NCBI GenBank assembly: GCA_016709145.1
Contig: JADJEK010000013.1
Location: 62,001-126,000 of the forward strand
Reading direction: 5' to 3'
Length of the DNA stretch: 64,000 nucleotides
Source of the DNA: Planctomycetota bacterium
Lineage (GTDB): Bacteria; Planctomycetota; B15-G4; JADJEK01
Part shown: piece by piece, positions 8,924 through 18,542 of the stretch
Numbering within the stretch: position 1 is the stretch's first letter
Layout: each line of letters starts with the position of its first letter
The notes under the pieces: model-generated
What the model saw: the letters and a program-made list of their open reading frames with translations, nothing else
What the model was told of the DNA's origin: nothing
The model's database searches: none
Made by a program: the position numbers and the translations under genes

Positions 8924-9601
8924 TCAGACCGCTTCGAAGCAGCGATTCAAGAACGCACCGATCGCGCGGATCTCGTCCCAGCAGACTTCGTGCTGCATCG
9001 GAAACACCGCGTACTCGACCGGCACTCCGGCGTTCTTCAGTCGCGCGTGCGCCTGTTCGCCGCCGGCCACCGGCACGACCGGATCGCGCGAGCCGTGGGC
9101 CAGGAACACCGGCGTCGCGCGGTTCGCCGGCGAAAGCTCGGTGTCGAAGCTGTCCGCGCACAGCAGGTAGCACGACAGGCCGAGGATGCCGGCCAGCCGA
9201 TCGGGATGCCGCAATCCCGTGAACAGGGCCAGCGCGCCGCCTTGCGAGAACCCGGCCAACGCGATGCGGTGCGACGGGATGCCTTCGGCCTGCTCGCGCG
9301 CGATCAGGTCCCGGACGCGCTTGGCATTGGCGCGGATGGTCGGTTCGTCGGTCGTGCGTTTCAGGTTCAGCTCGGTGATGTCGTACCAGGCCCGCATGCG
9401 CATGCCGCCGTTCAGCGTGACCGGCTGGATCGGCGCGTGCGGGAACACGAAACGCACACGCAGCGAGGGGTGCAGCCCCAATTCCGGCACGATCGGCACG
9501 AAGTCGTTGCCGTCTGCGCCGAGGCCATGCAGCCAGATCACGGAATGGGTGGCCTTGCCCGGTGGCTCGAGCAACACGGCGGGGAGCAGGGAGGTGGTCA
9601 T
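8924..9601 (-). CDS. Carboxylesterase/phospholipase-type alpha/beta hydrolase
   Basis: A 225-residue cytoplasmic serine esterase of the EstB/acyl-protein thioesterase-like family, hydrolysing short carboxylic esters or lysophospholipids. It has the oxyanion-hole WLHGLGADGND near residue 23, the nucleophile elbow GFSQGG (Ser119), Asp173 in HGSRDPVVP and His204 in QHEVC, a complete catalytic triad in the expected order. The length is typical. The gene is the first of a three-gene minus-strand unit. No ribosome binding site precedes the ATG; instead a TATGCT hexamer lies eight bases upstream, suggesting a leaderless mRNA. Confidence 0.92.
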   Translation of the reverse strand: MTTSLLPAVLLEPPGKATHSVIWLHGLGADGNDFVPIVPELGLHPSLRVRFVFPHAPIQPVTLNGGMRMRAWYDITELNLKRTTDEPTIRANAKRVRDLIAREQAEGIPSHRIALAGFSQGGALALFTGLRHPDRLAGILGLSCYLLCADSFDTELSPANRATPVFLAHGSRDPVVPVAGGEQAHARLKNAGVPVEYAVFPMQHEVCWDEIRAIGAFLNRCFEAV

Positions 9602-9609
9602 GGGGGGCG

Positions 9610-9615
9610 AGCATA
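9610..9615 (-). promoter_or_regulatory. Candidate -10 element of the esterase gene (leaderless start)
   Basis: The minus strand reads TATGCT, then eight bases, then the ATG at 9601. This spacing puts the transcription start at or next to the start codon. No Shine-Dalgarno sequence is present and no clear -35 is seen. The same layout recurs upstream of hrpB and rimP. Confidence 0.4.
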
Positions 9616-9696
9616 GTGTCCGCGTCGTCCGGTCGACGCCGCGCTTGACTCGACTCCATGCACTCCCGATCCTGCGCCCACACTCGGGGGACTCGC

Positions 9697-11001
9697 ATGG
9701 CCGCCACGCTGTTGTTCGTCGGAGATCTGCACCTCGGTCGGCGGCCGGCCCATCTGCCGGCGGACGAGGTCAGGCGTGACCTCAAGGCGATCGATCTGTC
9801 GCCGATCGCCGCGTGGCGACACGTCGTCGAGCATGCGCTCGAGCGGCGCGTGGCCGCGGTGTTGCTCGCAGGGGACGTCGTCGACCAGGACAACGCGCGC
9901 TTCGAAGCCTTCGGTCCGCTGAAGCATGGCGTCGAGCGGCTGCTCGCCGCCGGCATCGGCGTGTTCGCCGTGGCCGGCAACCATGACGTCGAGGCCTTGC
10001 CGCGTCTCGCCGACGTGCTGCCAGGGTTCCGCCTGATCGGCCGCGGTGGCGCGTTCGAATGGGTCACGCTCGAACACGCCGGCGCGCCGCTCGCGCACGT
10101 GCTCGGCTGGTCGTTCCCGCAGGCGCGCGTCACCACCAGTCCGTTCCAGGCCGCGACCGTGCCCGAACCGCCCGAGAACGCATTACCCCGCATCGGTCTG
10201 CTGCATGGCGATCTGGGTCGCGAGGACAGCCCGCACGCGCCGCTCTCGCGTGCGCAACTGTTGCGCCACGACGTCGCCGCTTGGCTGCTCGGGCACATCC
10301 ACAAACCGTCGCTCGAGCCGGCTGCGCGCTCGCCGCTCGGATACCTCGGTTCGGTCAGTCCGCTCGACCCGACCGAAACCGGCGTCCACGGCCCGTGGGA
10401 ACTCACGATCGACGGCGATCGCCTCGCGCTCGCGCAGGTCGCGCTGGCCCCGTTGCGGTTCGAGTCGATCGACGTGGCGCTCGACCGCGTCCTGGCCGAT
10501 GGCGACGTGCTCGCGCCGTTGGTGTCGGCGCTCGCGGGGCTGCATCGCTCGGTGCGGTCGACGCTCGGTCGCGCTCGCGCGGTCGGCGTCCGCGTCACGT
10601 TGACCGGCAAGACCGCCGCCCATGCACGCATCCGCGACGAGCTGGCCGCGATCGACCTCGCGCGCTTCGCGGCGATCGAGGACGGCGTGCTCTATTACGT
10701 CGATCGCGTGGTCGACCGGGCCGAGCCCGCGATCGATCTCGCGCAACTCGCGCGCGCGGCCGATCCGCCGGGCCTTCTCGCGCGCACGCTGCTGCAGCTC
10801 GAGCAAGGGGGCGACGACTGCGCGAAACTCGTCGCCAGCGCGCGTGAACGGTTGCGCGGCGCGGTGTCGACGCGCGAGTTCCGCGGGCTCGATCCCGCGG
10901 ACCTCGGCGACGAAGCGATCCGTTCGCGCTTGCTGCGCTCGGGGCGCGTCGCGCTCGAACAGTTGCTGGCGCAGCGCGCGAGCGCGGAGGTGGCGTCGTG
11001 A
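9697..11001 (+). CDS. SbcD/YhaO-like DNA repair metallophosphoesterase
   Basis: A 434-residue calcineurin-like nuclease subunit that would cleave DNA ends in complex with the ATPase encoded next to it. The five metallophosphoesterase motifs are present in order: GDLHLG near residue 10, GDVVD near 67, GNHDVE near 96, HGDLG near 171 and GHIHKP near 200. The C-terminal 200 residues form the accessory or capping region seen in YhaO/SbcD proteins. The start at 9697 follows a GGGGGA tract at suitable spacing; an upstream in-frame ATG at 9658 adds 13 residues before the first motif and lacks a ribosome binding site. The stop overlaps the next start as GTGA. Confidence 0.88.
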   Translation: MAATLLFVGDLHLGRRPAHLPADEVRRDLKAIDLSPIAAWRHVVEHALERRVAAVLLAGDVVDQDNARFEAFGPLKHGVERLLAAGIGVFAVAGNHDVEALPRLADVLPGFRLIGRGGAFEWVTLEHAGAPLAHVLGWSFPQARVTTSPFQAATVPEPPENALPRIGLLHGDLGREDSPHAPLSRAQLLRHDVAAWLLGHIHKPSLEPAARSPLGYLGSVSPLDPTETGVHGPWELTIDGDRLALAQVALAPLRFESIDVALDRVLADGDVLAPLVSALAGLHRSVRSTLGRARAVGVRVTLTGKTAAHARIRDELAAIDLARFAAIEDGVLYYVDRVVDRAEPAIDLAQLARAADPPGLLARTLLQLEQGGDDCAKLVASARERLRGAVSTREFRGLDPADLGDEAIRSRLLRSGRVALEQLLAQRASAEVAS

Positions 11002-14000
11002 GGATCGACCGCGTCGAACTGCGCCGCACGCCGGGGATCGGCGAACGCTTCGCGCTCGAGGGCCTCTCGCCCGGCATGAACGTGATCGTCGGCAAGAACG
11101 GCTCGGGCAAGAGCACGTTGTGCCGCTTCGTGCGCGGCACGCTGTGGCCGGAAACGCTGCCGGGCTCCGCGGCCGGTGAAGTGGCGTTCGACGACGACGG
11201 CCGGCCGTTGGTCGCCGTGCGCGAGCATCGCGACGTGCATTGGTCGAAGAACGGCGTCGATGCGGACCCGCCGCCGTTGCCCGAAGCGCGCTTCGCGCGC
11301 TGCTTCACGCTCGGCATGCGCGACCTGATCGGCGGCGACACCACCGATCGACTCGTGGTCGAGGAGTTCCGCCGCGCGATGGCCGGCGGCTACGACGTGC
11401 GGGCGGTCGCGCAGGAGTGCTTCGCGAAGCGCCCGGCGGCGGCGAAGTACGCGATCACGGTCGACGAGACCACGCGCGGCCTTGCCGAGTTGCTGGCGCG
11501 CCAGCGCGAGTTGGCCGAACAAGAGCAGCGGCTGCCGCAGATCGAACGCGATCTCGCCGCGGCCGAGGACGCCGCGCGGCGCCTGCCGCTGGTCCACGTC
11601 GCGCTCGAACGCGATCACGCCCATGCGGAGTTGACGCAGCGCGAGCGCCAGCGCGCGGCGCTGCAGCCCGGCCTCGACCGCATCCGTGGCGACGAGCTGC
11701 GCACGCTGGCCGAGCTCGAGCGCGACACCGAGCTCGCGCGTCGAGAGCGCGACGAATGCGAGCAGCGCATCACCGAATGCAAACGCGTGCTCGCGACCGG
11801 GCAGGTGAAGGACATCGACGTCGTCGGCGCCGACGCGGCCGAGCGCGATCTGCGCGAAGCCGTAGGAGTCGAAGCGCAATGCAAGGCCGCGCGGCACGAG
11901 CGCGAGAAGGCGCGGGCGCTGTACCGCTCGGCGCAGATCGCGCTCGGCCAGGACGTCGACGCCGACCACGCGCGTTCCGTCGACGCCGCGGCGCTCGATC
12001 AGGTCGAGCGCATGATCGAATCCGCCGATGCGCTGCGTTCGCGCCGTCACGCGCTCGAAGCGCGCTTGCGCGAAGTGATGCATGCCGATCGCAAGCCGGA
12101 GCCGGCGCGCTGGAAGAAGGGCGTCGACATCCTGTCGTATTGGCTCGCGGAGCTGCCCGATCCGGCGCGCACGCGCTGGCGTCGCGTGGCGCTGGTGGCC
12201 GCGGTGAGTTGTTTGCTCGGCGCCGGCGTGCTGATCACGGAGCTGCCTCTCGCGGGCGGCGCTGCGCTCGGGATGTCGTTGGGCCTGCTCGCGTTCTTCG
12301 CGTTCGCGGGCGCGCTGCGCGACGGCGCCGCCGAGCGGGAACGCTGGCGCGTCGAGTTCACGCGCTTGCGGCTGCGTCAGCCGGCCGAGTGGACCGAGGA
12401 CGCCGTGGTCGATCTGCGCGGCGAACTCGAAGAGGAGTGGAGCGCGCAACTGCATGATTTCCAGTTGCGCTCGGTGCTGGCGGCCGAGAACGCGCACCTC
12501 GAACGCGAGGAAGCCGCTCACGCGCAACGTCGGGCGGTCGTCGCGCGGGCGCTGGCGTTCGACGGTGGCGACGGTCACGATCTGTCGCTCGGCATCGTGG
12601 CGCACCGCGTGAAGGAACTGCAATCGCGCGCCGCCGACGTCGCGCGCACCGAAGCCACGGTGACTCACCTCGAGGGCGAACTGGCGACGCTTCTCGCGCG
12701 CGTGCGAGCGGTGCTCGTCGCGAACGGCGAAGCTCCGGCCGAGAGCGTGACGGCGTGCGCGGCCGCGCTCGGGCACTTGAAGGAACGCGCGCGCACGCTG
12801 AACGAGGCCACGGCTGCATTGGCGCGCGAACAGCCGCGACTCGCGGCATTGACCGAGCGCCAAGCCGAGCACGCGCGACGGCGCGAACGCCTGTTCGTCG
12901 AGGCCGGCACGAGCGTCGGCGACCTCGCGACGCTGAAGGCGAAGGTGGAGGATCGGCCGCGTTGGAAGGCGCTGGCCGACGAATGCGCTCAATGGTCGGC
13001 GAAGTACGACGAGCGCACCGCGCGCCTCGCCGACCACGACGATCTGGCGACCGCGCCGCGGGCCGAACTCGAGATCGAGGCGGAGCGGCTCGAGCGCGAA
13101 TCCAGTGCCCGCCGCGCGTTGATCGAAGAGCGTGCGCGCATCCAGGCCGAGGTCGGCCAGGCCACCAAGGCCGAAGCCGTGGCGCACGCCCTCGAACGCA
13201 AGGCCGCGGCCAAGGAAGCGCTCGAGGATGCGCGCACGACGACGCTCGACCACGAGGCCGGCGCGTTCTTGCTCGATCGCGTCGCGCGCGAGTTCGTGCG
13301 CGAGTCGCGACCTCCGGTGGTCAAGAAGGCACAGCAGTGGTTCGCACGCTTCACGGCGAACGCGTATCGCCTCGAAGTCGGCGACGACGTCGACGAGTTG
13401 CGAGCGATCGACAGCGCGACCGAGCGCGTGCTCGGCCTCGAGCAATTGTCCGACGGCACGCGCATCCAGTTGCTGCTCGCCGCGCGCCTCGCGTACGCGA
13501 CCCAGGCCGAGCGCGGCACGAAGCTGCCCTTGTTCCTCGACGAAGTCCTGACCACGGCCGACGGCGATCGCTTCCGCGCCATCGCGCAGGCGTTGCTCGT
13601 GATGGCGCGCGAGGAGCGTCGGCAGGTGTTCTACCTGTCGGCCAATCCGCTCGACGTGAAGGCGTGGGAGGCGTTCGCGGCCGAGCAAGGCGAGGGCTCG
13701 ATCCGCGCGTTCGATCTCGACGAGATCCGTGGTCGCTCACGCGCCGCGCGGCTCGATCTGACCGGAGAGACCACGCGGGAGGTCCCGGCGCCTGCGGGCG
13801 CGAGCGCCGAGACGTATGCGCGTCGGATCGGCGCGGCGCCGTTCGATCCGTGGAAGCCCGCGACCGCGCAGCACGTGTTCTGGCAATCGCGTCACGACCT
13901 CGACGCGTTGCATGCGCTGCTGCGCGCGCGGGTGAACACCGTCGGTCAATGGCGACAACTGAGCGCGAGCGGCGGCGCTGCCGCGGTCGTCGGACCGGAG

Positions 14001-14474
14001 CGCGTGATCACGCAGGACGTGTTCGCCGACGTGATCGAACGGTTCGTCCAGGCGTACGCCGAAGGGCGCGGCAAGGCCGTCGATGCCGACGTCCTGATCG
14101 CGGCCGGAGTGTCCGACCAATTCGTCGAGCGCTTGTCGAGTCTGTCGCGCGATCTCGGCGGCGACCCGCGCAAGCTGATCGCCGCGATCGACGACCGCGC
14201 CGACGAGCGCACCAAGAACTTCAAGTCGCGCGACAAGCTGGTGACGTGGATGCGAGAGCACGGCGTGCTCGACGATCGACCCGCGCAGGACGAGGTCGGC
14301 ATCCGCGGTCGCGTGCTGAGCGCGCTCGAGGAGCGGTTGCGCAGCGGTGCCGTGGTCGTCGACGCAGTCGTGCGACGTGTGCGCGAATTGTGGCGCGCGT
14401 GCGAGTCCACTTCGAACTCGTCGAAGTCGAGCCAGGACGAGTCCGCCGACGGCGCCGCTTCCGAGGCCGAGTAG
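10998..14474 (+). CDS. SbcC/YhaN-like AAA ATPase with C-terminal extension
   Basis: A 1158-residue SMC-like ATPase, partner of the metallophosphoesterase encoded just upstream. Visible parts: N-terminal Walker A GKNGSGKST near residue 35, and long Glu/Arg-rich coiled coils (about 150-340 and 440-760). Between them lies a hydrophobic segment of two probable membrane helices (about 395-438), as in YhaN proteins. The C-terminal ATPase half carries the ABC-type signature LSDGTRIQLLLAA near residue 815 and Walker B LPLFLDE near 845. About 240 further residues (910-1158) follow the ATPase core and do not look like any domain I recognise; the extreme C-terminus is Ser/Asp-rich. The GTG start is fixed by the GTGA overlap and by the position of the P-loop. 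Confidence 0.86.
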   Translation: MRIDRVELRRTPGIGERFALEGLSPGMNVIVGKNGSGKSTLCRFVRGTLWPETLPGSAAGEVAFDDDGRPLVAVREHRDVHWSKNGVDADPPPLPEARFARCFTLGMRDLIGGDTTDRLVVEEFRRAMAGGYDVRAVAQECFAKRPAAAKYAITVDETTRGLAELLARQRELAEQEQRLPQIERDLAAAEDAARRLPLVHVALERDHAHAELTQRERQRAALQPGLDRIRGDELRTLAELERDTELARRERDECEQRITECKRVLATGQVKDIDVVGADAAERDLREAVGVEAQCKAARHEREKARALYRSAQIALGQDVDADHARSVDAAALDQVERMIESADALRSRRHALEARLREVMHADRKPEPARWKKGVDILSYWLAELPDPARTRWRRVALVAAVSCLLGAGVLITELPLAGGAALGMSLGLLAFFAFAGALRDGAAERERWRVEFTRLRLRQPAEWTEDAVVDLRGELEEEWSAQLHDFQLRSVLAAENAHLEREEAAHAQRRAVVARALAFDGGDGHDLSLGIVAHRVKELQSRAADVARTEATVTHLEGELATLLARVRAVLVANGEAPAESVTACAAALGHLKERARTLNEATAALAREQPRLAALTERQAEHARRRERLFVEAGTSVGDLATLKAKVEDRPRWKALADECAQWSAKYDERTARLADHDDLATAPRAELEIEAERLERESSARRALIEERARIQAEVGQATKAEAVAHALERKAAAKEALEDARTTTLDHEAGAFLLDRVAREFVRESRPPVVKKAQQWFARFTANAYRLEVGDDVDELRAIDSATERVLGLEQLSDGTRIQLLLAARLAYATQAERGTKLPLFLDEVLTTADGDRFRAIAQALLVMAREERRQVFYLSANPLDVKAWEAFAAEQGEGSIRAFDLDEIRGRSRAARLDLTGETTREVPAPAGASAETYARRIGAAPFDPWKPATAQHVFWQSRHDLDALHALLRARVNTVGQWRQLSASGGAAAVVGPERVITQDVFADVIERFVQAYAEGRGKAVDADVLIAAGVSDQFVERLSSLSRDLGGDPRKLIAAIDDRADERTKNFKSRDKLVTWMREHGVLDDRPAQDEVGIRGRVLSALEERLRSGAVVVDAVVRRVRELWRACESTSNSSKSSQDESADGAASEAE

Positions 14475-14533
14475 GCCGAACCCGCGAATTGGCTCCCGCG
14501 ACCGTCGACCGCTCGCGGGCGATCCGCGCGCCG

Positions 14534-14539
14534 TAGACT
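14534..14539 (+). promoter_or_regulatory. Candidate -10 element for the S9 peptidase gene
   Basis: TAGACT, embedded in CGTAGACTGTCCGCC, lies about 64 bp upstream of the S9 peptidase start. The context is almost the same as the TAGTCTGTCGCC just upstream of hrpB. No -35 is recognisable, so this is tentative. Confidence 0.3.
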
Positions 14540-14602
14540 GTCCGCCGTCTTGCACAAGACCGCGCTCGCGCGCGGTCGAGCCCTCGGTCGACGGAGTCCC
14601 GC

Positions 14603-17029
14603 GTGATGCACGCCCTGTTGTTCACCGCGTTCTTGGCGTTCCCGACGGCCGTCGACGAATTCTCGTACCGACAGCCGCCGGCGCCGATCGCGCGCATCCT
14701 CGATGCCGCGCCGCTGCCGTTCGTGTCGGTCAGCCCGTCGGGACGACATCTGTTGTTCGCGGAGCGGCGCGCGATGCCGACGATCGCGGAGGTCGCGCGG
14801 CCCGCGCTCGGGCTCGCGGGCACGCGCATCGACGCACCGACGAACGGCCCCGCGTTCGCGCGATCGACGTTCTTCCGCGAGTTGGTGCTCCTCGATCTCG
14901 CCACCGGCAAGGAGCGTCTGATCGGCATGCCGCCGTCGGACCGCATCGGGACGCCGCAGTGGTCGCGGACCGGCGAAGCATTCGCGTTCACCGTGACGAC
15001 CGACGCCGGCATCCAACTGTGGGTCGCCGACGTCGCCACCGCGCAGGCGCGCTCGGTCACGCCTCCGGTCGTGAACGCCGCGTTCGTGAACCGGCCGTTC
15101 CGCTGGCTCGCGAGCGGTCGCGAGTTGATCTGCTCGGTGGTCGTGCGCGATCGCGGGACTGCGCCGGTCGCGCCGGATGCGCCACACGGACCGATCGTGC
15201 AGGAGTCGGATGGCAAGGCCGCGGCATCGTGGACGTACACCGACGTCCTGACGTCGCCGGAGAAGGAAGCGCAGTTCGAGTACTACGCGCGCTCGCAACT
15301 CGCGTGGATCGACCTCGCCGGCAAGCTCACGCTGTTGGCGGAGCCCGCCCTCATCACGGAGTTCGCGCCGTCGCCCGACGGGAACTACGTGCTGGTCGCG
15401 AGCGTCCATCGGCCGTACTCGCGCGTCGAGCCGCTGTCGGCGTTCCCGGCGCGGACGGTGATCCTCGATCGGTCCGGCAAGGTCGTCCGCGAACTCGCCG
15501 ACACGTCGCTGCAAGAGATCCCGCCGTTGCCGCCCGATCGCGTCGGGCTCGGTCCGCGCGCGGTCCAGTGGAAGGCCGATGCCGACGCCACGCTGACGTG
15601 GGTCGAAGCCATCGACGGTGGTGATCCGATGCGCGCGGCCGACGCGCGGGATCGCGTGTTCACGCTCACCGCTCCGTTCGATGCGCAACCGACCAAACTC
15701 GTCGATCTGGCTTGGCGTCTCGGTTCGATCGTGGCGCTGCGCGACGATCTCGCGTTCGTCACGGAATCGTGGTGGACGACGCGACGCACGCGCACGTGGG
15801 CGATCGAGCCGGGCCGTCCCGACGTGGCGCCGCGGCTCGTGTTCGAGCGCTCGTCGCAAGACGCGTACGCGGATCCCGGCTCGATCCTGACGCGCGTGTC
15901 CTCACGCGGAACGCCGGTGGCGTGGACGAGCGGCGACGGCAAGTACGCGTACTTGGCCGGGCGCGGCGCGTCGCAGGACGGCGAGTTCCCGTTCCTCGAT
16001 CGCCTCGATCTTTCGAACTGGGCGCGCGAACGCCTGTGGCGCTGCGAGGCGCCGTACTTCGAGGAAGTCACCGACCTGCTCGACGCCAACGCGTCGGCGT
16101 TCCTGACTCGACGCGAATCGGTGACGGAACCGCCGAACGTCCTGCGCCGCACGTCCGAGGGCAAGTTCGAGGTCATCACGGGCCTGAAGGACCAAGCGCC
16201 CGAGTTCGCCAAGGTCGTGCCCGAGCTGATCACGTACGCGCGCAAGGACGGCGTGAACCTGTCGGCGACTCTGCTCTTGCCGCCCGGGTACGACCCGGCA
16301 TCCGGGCCCATCCCGTTCGTGTTCTGGGCCTACCCGACCGAGTTCAAGGACAAGGCTGCCGCTGGCCAAGTGCGCGGATCGCCGTATCGGTTCACCCGGC
16401 CGAACGGCGGCTCGCGCGATCATCTGTTCCTGCTGACGCAGGGCTTCGGGATCCTCGACGATCCGAAGATGCCGATCATCGGCGAAGGCGATCGGCAGCC
16501 CAACGACACGTACATCGAGCAACTCGTCGCGAGCGCGGAGGCCGCGGTCGACGCGGTCGTCGCGCGCGGGGTCGCGGAGCGCGGTCGCATCGCGATCGGC
16601 GGACACAGCTACGGCGCGTTCATGACGGCGAACCTGCTGGCGCACTCGAATCTGTTCGCCACCGGCATCGCACGCAGCGGCGCGTACAACCGCACGCTGA
16701 CGCCGTTCGGCTTCCAAGCCGAGCCTCGCTCGTTCTGGGACGCACCGGAGACGTACATCGCGATGTCGCCGTTCACGTTCGCGCATCGGATCGACGAGCC
16801 GATCCTGCTGATCCACGGTCAGAACGACAGCAACTCGGGCACGTTCCCGATCCAGACCGAGCGCTTGTTCGCCGCGATCAAGGGCAACGGCGGCAAGGCG
16901 CGGTACGTGCAGTTGCCGTTCGAGGACCACGGCTATCGCGCGCGGGAGAGCGTCGGTCACGTGCAGTGGGAGATGTGCACGTGGCTGGAGGCTCAGTTGA
17001 AGTCGAAGTCCGCGCCGCGCGACGGTTGA
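14603..17029 (+). CDS. Secreted S9-family prolyl oligopeptidase-type peptidase
   Basis: An 808-residue exported serine peptidase, probably periplasmic. A short signal peptide (HALLFTAFLAF) precedes an irregular beta-propeller region (about 40-540) and an alpha/beta hydrolase domain. The nucleophile motif is GGHSYGAF (Ser about 669), with Asp in HGQNDSNSG and His in FEDHGYRARE, the order expected for S9 peptidases. The architecture is closest to the S9C/glutamyl-endopeptidase-like branch, an assignment made from general resemblance. Two starts are possible: GTG at 14603 (GGAG six bases upstream) or ATG at 14606. They differ by one residue. It is likely monocistronic, with the chemoreceptor gene converging from the right. 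Confidence 0.88.
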   Translation: MMHALLFTAFLAFPTAVDEFSYRQPPAPIARILDAAPLPFVSVSPSGRHLLFAERRAMPTIAEVARPALGLAGTRIDAPTNGPAFARSTFFRELVLLDLATGKERLIGMPPSDRIGTPQWSRTGEAFAFTVTTDAGIQLWVADVATAQARSVTPPVVNAAFVNRPFRWLASGRELICSVVVRDRGTAPVAPDAPHGPIVQESDGKAAASWTYTDVLTSPEKEAQFEYYARSQLAWIDLAGKLTLLAEPALITEFAPSPDGNYVLVASVHRPYSRVEPLSAFPARTVILDRSGKVVRELADTSLQEIPPLPPDRVGLGPRAVQWKADADATLTWVEAIDGGDPMRAADARDRVFTLTAPFDAQPTKLVDLAWRLGSIVALRDDLAFVTESWWTTRRTRTWAIEPGRPDVAPRLVFERSSQDAYADPGSILTRVSSRGTPVAWTSGDGKYAYLAGRGASQDGEFPFLDRLDLSNWARERLWRCEAPYFEEVTDLLDANASAFLTRRESVTEPPNVLRRTSEGKFEVITGLKDQAPEFAKVVPELITYARKDGVNLSATLLLPPGYDPASGPIPFVFWAYPTEFKDKAAAGQVRGSPYRFTRPNGGSRDHLFLLTQGFGILDDPKMPIIGEGDRQPNDTYIEQLVASAEAAVDAVVARGVAERGRIAIGGHSYGAFMTANLLAHSNLFATGIARSGAYNRTLTPFGFQAEPRSFWDAPETYIAMSPFTFAHRIDEPILLIHGQNDSNSGTFPIQTERLFAAIKGNGGKARYVQLPFEDHGYRARESVGHVQWEMCTWLEAQLKSKSAPRDG

Positions 17030-17138
17030 CGTCGCACGACGCGGTCCACGTCGTTCTCGAGTTCGGCTGACGCAGCGTCGGACGTGGAGGAGCGGGGGCT
17101 GACCCGATGGGTCCGACCCCCGATCGCTCCACGTTCCG

Positions 17139-18542
17139 TCAGACCTTGAACCGGCTGACGAGGCGCGTCAGTTCCCCGGCCATGTGGACGAGGTCGGACG
17201 ACGCTTTCGCGGTCGCCGACGCCGCCGACGACGTGCTCTGCGCCGCGACCGCGACGCCCGAGATGTTCTGCGCGATCTCGGCCGTGCCACGCGCGGCCTC
17301 GCCGATGTTGCGCTGGATCTCGTTCGTCGTCGCGTTCTGCTGTTCCACGGCGCTCGCGATCGTGGCTTGCAGGTCGTTGATCTGATCGATGATCGAACCG
17401 ATCTGCGCGATCGCGTCGACCGAGAGCTTGGTGTCGCGCTGGATCGTCTCGATCATGCGCGAGATGTCGCCGGTGGCCTTGGTGGTCTCCTTGGCCAGTT
17501 CCTTGACTTCGTTCGCGACCACGGCGAAGCCCTTGCCCGCTTCCCCGGCGCGCGCGGCTTCGATGGTCGCGTTCAGCGCCAGCAGGTTGGTCTGCTGCGC
17601 GATCGACGTGATCACCTTCACGATCTTGCCGATCTCGTCGCTGCTCTGTCCGAGCTTCGCCACGGTCGAGTTCGTGTCGTGCGCGACCTTGACCGCGCCG
17701 GTCGCGACGCGTGCCGCGTCGCTCGCGCTCTTCGAGATCTCGCGGATGCTGAGCGAGAGTTGCTCGGTCGACTGCGCGACCGTCTGGACGCTCTTGTTCA
17801 CTTGTTCGGATGCCGCCGCGACCACGCCGGCTTGAGCCGACGTCTCTTCCGAGTTGGCGCCCATCTGCGAGGCCAAGCGTGTCAGCTCGTCGGACGCGAC
17901 GTTCAACGACGTCGCGTTGTTGCCGATCTCGCCGATGCTGTGACGCAGGTCGGTCAGGAACGTGGCGAGACCTGCTCCCATGTGACCGATGGCGTCCTCG
18001 CCGCGCACCGTGATGTCGCGCGTGAGATCGCCGCGTGCAGCAGCGTTCACCACGTCCAGCATCGCGTCGACTTTGCCGCGCAGGTCGGCAGCGAGTTCGC
18101 GTTCGCGCTCGGTCGATTCCTGGACCTTGCGTTCGGCTTCGACGCGCTTCGTGACGACTTCCCACGAGACCATCGTGCCGACGTGGCGTCCGTTCGAGTC
18201 GTGGACGGCGTTGGCTTCGAGACTGACGACTTCGTTGCCGAGCGGGAACTGCGTCTTGTGCGGCAGGTTCTTGGGATCGGCGAGCAGCGCACGTTGGCGT
18301 GACGGCACCTTGTGGAACACGTCGATGCATTGGCCGACGACTTCGTCGGCCGGGACGGGCAGCAGTTGCTGGATCGCCTTCAGTTGGCGCAGCGATGCCG
18401 GGTTGATGTAGCGGACGACGAGATCGAGGTCCGCGAACATCACGTTGATCGGCACGTTGTCGAGCATCGTGCGCAGCCAATTCGGATCGGTGTGGATCCT
18501 CGATGCGCGCGTGACTCCGAAGACACTGGTCAGACTGGGCAT
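17139..18542 (-). CDS. Soluble PAS-domain methyl-accepting chemotaxis protein
   Basis: A 467-residue chemoreceptor without membrane segments. An N-terminal PAS domain (about 20-135; LRTMLDNVPINVMFADLD is typical) is followed by a HAMP-like linker (ARGDLTRDITVRGEDAIGHM). The signalling domain carries the hairpin tip IAQQTNLLALNATIEAARAG, which contacts CheA and CheW. The ATG at 18542 was chosen because it begins just before the PAS domain and GGGAGCGA lies upstream; the frame remains open further but loses coding character. No che genes are near, so it is an orphan receptor feeding a chemosensory array or pathway elsewhere. Its tip region is nearly identical to that of the second receptor at 51094-53466. 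Confidence 0.9.
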   Translation of the reverse strand: MPSLTSVFGVTRASRIHTDPNWLRTMLDNVPINVMFADLDLVVRYINPASLRQLKAIQQLLPVPADEVVGQCIDVFHKVPSRQRALLADPKNLPHKTQFPLGNEVVSLEANAVHDSNGRHVGTMVSWEVVTKRVEAERKVQESTERERELAADLRGKVDAMLDVVNAAARGDLTRDITVRGEDAIGHMGAGLATFLTDLRHSIGEIGNNATSLNVASDELTRLASQMGANSEETSAQAGVVAAASEQVNKSVQTVAQSTEQLSLSIREISKSASDAARVATGAVKVAHDTNSTVAKLGQSSDEIGKIVKVITSIAQQTNLLALNATIEAARAGEAGKGFAVVANEVKELAKETTKATGDISRMIETIQRDTKLSVDAIAQIGSIIDQINDLQATIASAVEQQNATTNEIQRNIGEAARGTAEIAQNISGVAVAAQSTSSAASATAKASSDLVHMAGELTRLVSRFKV

